A DNA stretch of 8,270 nucleotides from Candidatus Coatesiibacteriota bacterium. Its GTDB lineage: Bacteria; Oederibacteriota; CAKKQC01. The stretch is taken from NCBI GenBank assembly GCA_023265785.1, contig JAHFSL010000005.1:1-8270 (forward strand). The letters run 5' to 3'. The first letter of the stretch is position 1. Every line of letters begins with the position of its first letter. The position numbers were made by a program, and so were the translations under genes. Below, one piece after another: positions 5,709 to 8,270 of this stretch. A model generated the notes under the pieces. The model had not been told where the DNA came from. It did no database searches and saw nothing but the letters and a program-made list of their open reading frames with translations.

Positions 5709-6143
5709 ATGGCGGATGAACCCCAGAAGCCGGGAACGGCTCCCGAGGGCAAGGGGCCCGAAGCACCACGGGCCGAGCGGCGGGCGCGCCGTGCCGCCCC
5801 GGCGCATGCCGTGGCGCACATCAAGGCGACCTTCAACAACACCATTGTGACGGTCACGGATCCAGCCGGCATGGTCATTTCGTGGGCCTCGGCGGGCTCC
5901 GTCGGGTTCAAGGGCGCCCGGAAGGGGACGCCGTTCGCGGCCCAGCTGGCGGCCGAGACCGCGGCCAAAAAGGCCATGGATGCGGGCGTCAAGGAAGTGT
6001 CGCTCCTGGTCAAGGGCCCGGGTGTCGGCCGCGAGGCTGCCATCCGCGCCATGCAGGGCGCGGGGCTGGAGGTGTCGCTGATCAAGGACGTGACGCCCAT
6101 CCCGCACAACGGTTGCCGGCCCCCGAAGCGGCGGAGGGTGTAA
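5709..6143 (+). CDS. rpsK: Small ribosomal subunit protein S11 with N-terminal extension
   Basis: S11 forms part of the 30S platform near the mRNA exit channel, E site and Shine-Dalgarno helix, with S18 and S6 nearby. It is 144 aa from the ATG at 5709 (E. coli 129). The conserved body begins at about residue 34 with [18 protein letters not shown] (34-51), then [23 protein letters not shown] (57-79), [16 protein letters not shown] (101-116) and the invariant end [18 protein letters not shown]. The first 32 residues are Pro/Glu/Gly rich, then become very basic ([11 protein letters not shown]). Some basic N-terminal stretch is normal in S11; the acidic, proline-rich first part is longer than usual. 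The start lies 2 nt after the rpsM stop; an in-frame GTG at 5703 would add only two residues. Confidence 0.96.
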   Translation: MADEPQKPGTAPEGKGPEAPRAERRARRAAPAHAVAHIKATFNNTIVTVTDPAGMVISWASAGSVGFKGARKGTPFAAQLAAETAAKKAMDAGVKEVSLLVKGPGVGREAAIRAMQGAGLEVSLIKDVTPIPHNGCRPPKRRRV

Positions 6144-6146
6144 CCG

Positions 6147-6773
6147 ATGTCACGAGTCGTCGGACCCAAGTGCCGCTTGTGCCGCCGGGAGGGCATGAAG
6201 CTCTTCCTCAAGGGTGCGCGTTGCTACGCCGCCAAGTGCGCCATCGAACGTCGCCAGACGCCCCCGGGCATGCACGCCGAGCGCCGCAAGAAGAAGATGG
6301 AGGATTACGGTCTCCAGTTGCGCGAAAAGCAGCGGTTGAAGCGGCTGTACGGGGTGTTCGAAGGCCCCTTCCTCCGGTTTCTGGGCCGGGCGGAACAGCA
6401 GGCGGGCAATACGAGCGAGAATCTGCTCCGCCTGCTGGAGCGGCGGCTGGATAACGTGGTGTACCGGATGGGGTTCGCCTCCTCCCACGCCGCGGCACGC
6501 CAGCTGGTGGCTCACGGCCACGTGCGGGTGAACGGCGACCGGGTGGACGTCGCGTCCTACCTGGTTGCCGCCAATGACGAGGTCGCCGTGGCCGGTGAAG
6601 GGCTCAAGGAGCGGATTGCCGCGACGCTCAAGGCCGCGCGTGAGCGGGGGGGCGTGGCGGGCTGGGTGGAGGTTTCCGACGACCTCAAGGGCACCGTGCG
6701 CGCCCTGCCGAGCAAGGACGACATCTCCCTGCCGGTGGATGAGAACCTGGTGGTGACGTACTACTCGAAATAG
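6147..6773 (+). CDS. rpsD: Small ribosomal subunit protein S4, zinc-binding form
   Basis: S4 is a primary 16S rRNA binder at the five-way junction and starts assembly of the 30S body; with S5 it affects accuracy. In E. coli it represses the alpha operon through the rpsM leader. The protein is 208 aa, the normal size. Residues 9-31 hold a four-cysteine zinc site (Cys9, Cys12, Cys26, Cys31), the C+ form as in Thermus and Geobacillus. The conserved body includes YGLQLREKQRLKR-x-YG (54-69) and the S4 RNA-binding domain from about 98 (ERRLDNVVYRMGFASSHAAARQLV, then HGHVRVNG). The end is WVEVSDDL...LPVDENLVVTYYSK. It begins 3 nt after rpsK with no strong ribosome binding site. A G7 tract lies at 6646-6652 within codons for Arg-Gly-Gly. 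Confidence 0.98.
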   Translation: MSRVVGPKCRLCRREGMKLFLKGARCYAAKCAIERRQTPPGMHAERRKKKMEDYGLQLREKQRLKRLYGVFEGPFLRFLGRAEQQAGNTSENLLRLLERRLDNVVYRMGFASSHAAARQLVAHGHVRVNGDRVDVASYLVAANDEVAVAGEGLKERIAATLKAARERGGVAGWVEVSDDLKGTVRALPSKDDISLPVDENLVVTYYSK

Positions 6774-6816
6774 GATTCGTATCACCGGGGCGTTCCGAGT
6801 GAATGGGCGTCCCGCC

Positions 6817-6823
6817 AAGGAGG
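6817..6823 (+). promoter_or_regulatory. Ribosome binding site for rpoA
   Basis: AAGGAGG lies 7 nt before the ATG at 6831 in the widest gap of the window (57 nt, 6774-6830). It makes 6831 the preferred start over the in-frame ATG at 6852. I see no convincing -35/-10 pair or terminator in the rest of this gap; it holds only an imperfect direct repeat (GGGGCGTTCC and GGGCGTCCC). Confidence 0.88.
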
Positions 6824-6830
6824 CACGACA

Positions 6831-7811
6831 ATGCGCTGGAAGGAATTTACGATGCCCACGCGGGCGGAGTTCGAGCCGGCCGGGCTGACTCCGACCTACG
6901 GCAAGTTCGTGATGGAGCCGTTCGAGCGCGGCTATGCGCTCACGCTGGGCAACGCCCTGCGGCGCAGCCTGCTCTCGTCCATCGAGGGTGCGGCTCCGGT
7001 GGCGGTGAAGTTTGAGGGTGTGGCCCACGAGTTTTCGACCCTGCCGGGCATGGCCGAGGATGTCCTGGACGTCATCCTCAACCTGCGCCAGATCCGGTTC
7101 CGCCTGCACGGCCAGCCTCCACGGTCCATCCGCCTGGCGGTGACCGGCGAGAGGAAGGTGACCGCGGCCGATTTCGAGCCCGACGCGGAGGTGGAGATCC
7201 TGAACCCCGGCCAGCACGTGGCCACGCTCACGGAAAAGGCCGCCAAGCTGGAATTGCGGGTGGACCTGGACGTGGGACGCGGGTTCGTCCCTTCGGAGCG
7301 CAACAAGCGGCCGGAGGCCGAACTGGGCGTGATTCCGCTGGACGCGAATTTCAGCCCCGTGGTGCGGGTGCGGTACGACGTGGAGAACACCCGCGTCGGC
7401 CAGGTCACGGATTTCGAGCGGCTGGTGGTGGAGCTGTGGACCGACGGCCGCGTGACGCCGGAGAAGGCGCTGGACGAGGCGGGGTTCATCCTGCGCGAGC
7501 ACTTCGCCCTGCTGGTCCGCGAGGGTGGCGAGGCGGGCGGGTCGAGCCAGGTCAAGGAATCCGAGCGGGTCAAGGAACTCGTCCACAAGGGATTGGAGGA
7601 GCTGGACCTGTCGGTCCGCGCCCTCAACTCCCTGCACAACGAGAGCCTGAAGACGATTGGCGACCTCGTCGCCAAGACGGACGAGGACCTGCTGAAGTTC
7701 AAGAACTTCGGACGCAAGTCGCTCGAGGAGATCAAGGCCGCCCTGGCGGCCATGGGCCTCACGCTGGGCATGGACGTTGCGGCCCATGTGAAGCCGGGGG
7801 AGCCGGTGTGA
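6831..7811 (+). CDS. rpoA: DNA-directed RNA polymerase subunit alpha
   Basis: The alpha subunit dimerises to start assembly of RNA polymerase core (alpha2-beta-beta'-omega) and binds UP elements and activators. The protein is 326 aa, normal length. The N-terminal domain (about 1-232) includes YGKFVMEPFERGYALTLGNALRRSLLSS (23-50) with the assembly arginine equivalent to E. coli Arg45, and HEFSTLPGMAEDVLDVILNL (66-85). A Gly/Ser/Glu linker (232-246) joins the C-terminal domain (about 247-315). There LSVRALNSLHNESLKTIGDLV (260-280) and FKNFGRKSLEEIK (290-302) keep the DNA-contact residues: Arg263 and Asn266 match E. coli Arg265 and Asn268. The N-terminus MRWKEFTMP...TYGKF is not the common MI-x-EKP type and resembles PVC-group alpha subunits, as far as I recall. 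It is the only non-ribosomal gene in the alpha block and overlaps rplQ by 4 nt. Confidence 0.98.
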   Translation: MRWKEFTMPTRAEFEPAGLTPTYGKFVMEPFERGYALTLGNALRRSLLSSIEGAAPVAVKFEGVAHEFSTLPGMAEDVLDVILNLRQIRFRLHGQPPRSIRLAVTGERKVTAADFEPDAEVEILNPGQHVATLTEKAAKLELRVDLDVGRGFVPSERNKRPEAELGVIPLDANFSPVVRVRYDVENTRVGQVTDFERLVVELWTDGRVTPEKALDEAGFILREHFALLVREGGEAGGSSQVKESERVKELVHKGLEELDLSVRALNSLHNESLKTIGDLVAKTDEDLLKFKNFGRKSLEEIKAALAAMGLTLGMDVAAHVKPGEPV

Positions 7812-8242
7812 GGCACCGCCGGGCCACCCGCAAGTTCAACCGGACGGCGTCGCACCGCCACCGGATGTTCCAGCACCTGTGCGAGGGGCTGTTCCGCTCC
7901 TGGGCGATCGTCACGACCGTCGAAAAGGCCAAGGAAGTCCGTCCGATCGCGGAAGGACTGATCACGCTGGCCCGGCGCGGCGACTCCCAGGCCCAGCGGC
8001 AGGTCCAGCGCTCCATCCACGACAAGATGGCCTACCAGACACTCTTCACCAAGCTCGGGCCGCACTTTGCCGAGCGGAAGGGCGGCTACACCCGCATCCT
8101 CCGGCTGGCCCGGCGGCCGGGTGACGGCGCCGAGGTGGCCCTCCTGGAACTCGTGGACCGGGAGAAGCTGGGGCCCCCGCCCGGCAAGCCCATCCGCGTG
8201 AAGAAGGAAGCCAAAGAGAAGGAAGGTGCCGGAGCCAAATAG
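7808..8242 (+). CDS. rplQ: Large ribosomal subunit protein L17, GTG start
   Basis: L17 lies on the solvent side of the 50S subunit near the peptide exit. The frame stays open upstream to 7436 inside rpoA, but the family N-terminus MRHRRATRKFNRTASHRHRMFQHL begins exactly at the GTG at 7808. This GTG overlaps the rpoA stop as GTGA, so the gene is started by coupling and GTG is the right call. The conserved body includes VTTVEKAKEVRPIAEGLITLARRGD (35-59), HFAERKGGYTRILRLARRPGD (86-106) and VALLELVD (110-117). The 144-aa length exceeds the usual 116-130; the extra is a Lys/Glu/Gly tail (VKKEAKEKEGAGAK). After the TAG at 8240-8242 only 28 nt remain, with no clear terminator, so the operon may continue or end outside the window. 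Confidence 0.96.
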   Translation: MRHRRATRKFNRTASHRHRMFQHLCEGLFRSWAIVTTVEKAKEVRPIAEGLITLARRGDSQAQRQVQRSIHDKMAYQTLFTKLGPHFAERKGGYTRILRLARRPGDGAEVALLELVDREKLGPPPGKPIRVKKEAKEKEGAGAK

Positions 8243-8270
8243 CCGGCCGCGGAAGATCCAGAGCGTCCGG

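Noticed and set aside
6774..6830. Internal promoter or regulatory repeat before rpoA
   Set aside because: The gap has only an imperfect direct repeat (GGGGCGTTCC, GGGCGTCCC) and no recognisable -35/-10 pair; the ribosome binding site alone explains it.
6150..7787. A 545-codon open frame on the minus strand across rpsD and rpoA
   Set aside because: It is the complement of two certain genes in high-G+C DNA, where stop codons are rare on the reverse strand. Its His/Arg/Leu/Gln-rich translation shows no recognisable domain, and it has no promoter or ribosome binding site.
7436..7807. Long N-terminal extension of L17 inside rpoA
   Set aside because: The L17 family N-terminus starts exactly at the GTG at 7808; the upstream part is rpoA read out of frame.
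8225..8270. Possible terminator after rplQ
   Set aside because: GCCGG and CCGGC can pair around the stop codon, but the stem is only five pairs with a ten-base loop and no T run follows.
1..8270. A new defence, mobile or biosynthetic system hidden in the operon
   Set aside because: Every stretch is accounted for by known spc/alpha operon genes with intact family motifs. Gaps are at most 57 nt, and I see no inserted gene, frameshift or change in base use.

Overview
This window is a single, uninterrupted plus-strand run of housekeeping genes. It is the 3' part of the bacterial spc operon fused to the alpha operon. The order is rpsH (3' end only), rplF, rplR, rpsE, rplO, secY, adk, map, infA, rpmJ, rpsM, rpsK, rpsD, rpoA, rplQ. 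All genes are read 5'->3' on the given strand. Gaps range from a 4-nt overlap to 57 nt, and no stretch longer than 57 nt lacks a gene. I see no tRNA, rRNA, mobile element, CRISPR array, phage gene or defence gene, and no convincing terminator or internal promoter.

The organism is a bacterium with high G+C DNA (roughly two thirds by eye). It has strongly G/C-biased third codon positions and a Shine-Dalgarno system (clear AAGGAG(G) sites before rpsE, rpmJ and rpoA). The lineage cannot be fixed from the window alone. Three clues point away from Proteobacteria, Firmicutes and Actinobacteria. First, rpmD (L30) is missing between rpsE and rplO. Second, the RpoA N-terminus has a W-x-x-F...TYGKF...EPFERGY layout rather than the usual short 'MI-x-EKP' type. 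Third, the S8 C-terminus is of the 'GGELLCLVW' type. I consider a member of the PVC group (Verrucomicrobiota, Kiritimatiellota, Lentisphaerota or Planctomycetota) or a neighbouring uncultured phylum most likely, at low to moderate confidence.

Region by region: 1-2100 encodes ribosomal proteins S8 (end), L6, L18, S5 and L15. Positions 2114-4871 encode the Sec channel subunit SecY, adenylate kinase and methionine aminopeptidase; these three are tightly coupled by 1-nt and 4-nt overlaps. Positions 4880-5241 encode IF-1 and L36. Positions 5278-8242 form the alpha-operon block S13, S11, S4, RNA polymerase alpha, L17. The genes are linked by use: ribosome parts, initiation, removal of the starting methionine, export of new proteins, nucleotide supply and transcription.

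I did not find a new biological system. The points most worth a second look are small. They are a perfect 11-bp-arm palindrome inside infA, a G9 tract abutting the infA start, unusual SecY TM7 residues (D269, A275), a long Gly/Pro-rich S13 tail, a charged N-terminal extension on S11, low-complexity tails on several other ribosomal proteins, and the absent rpmD.
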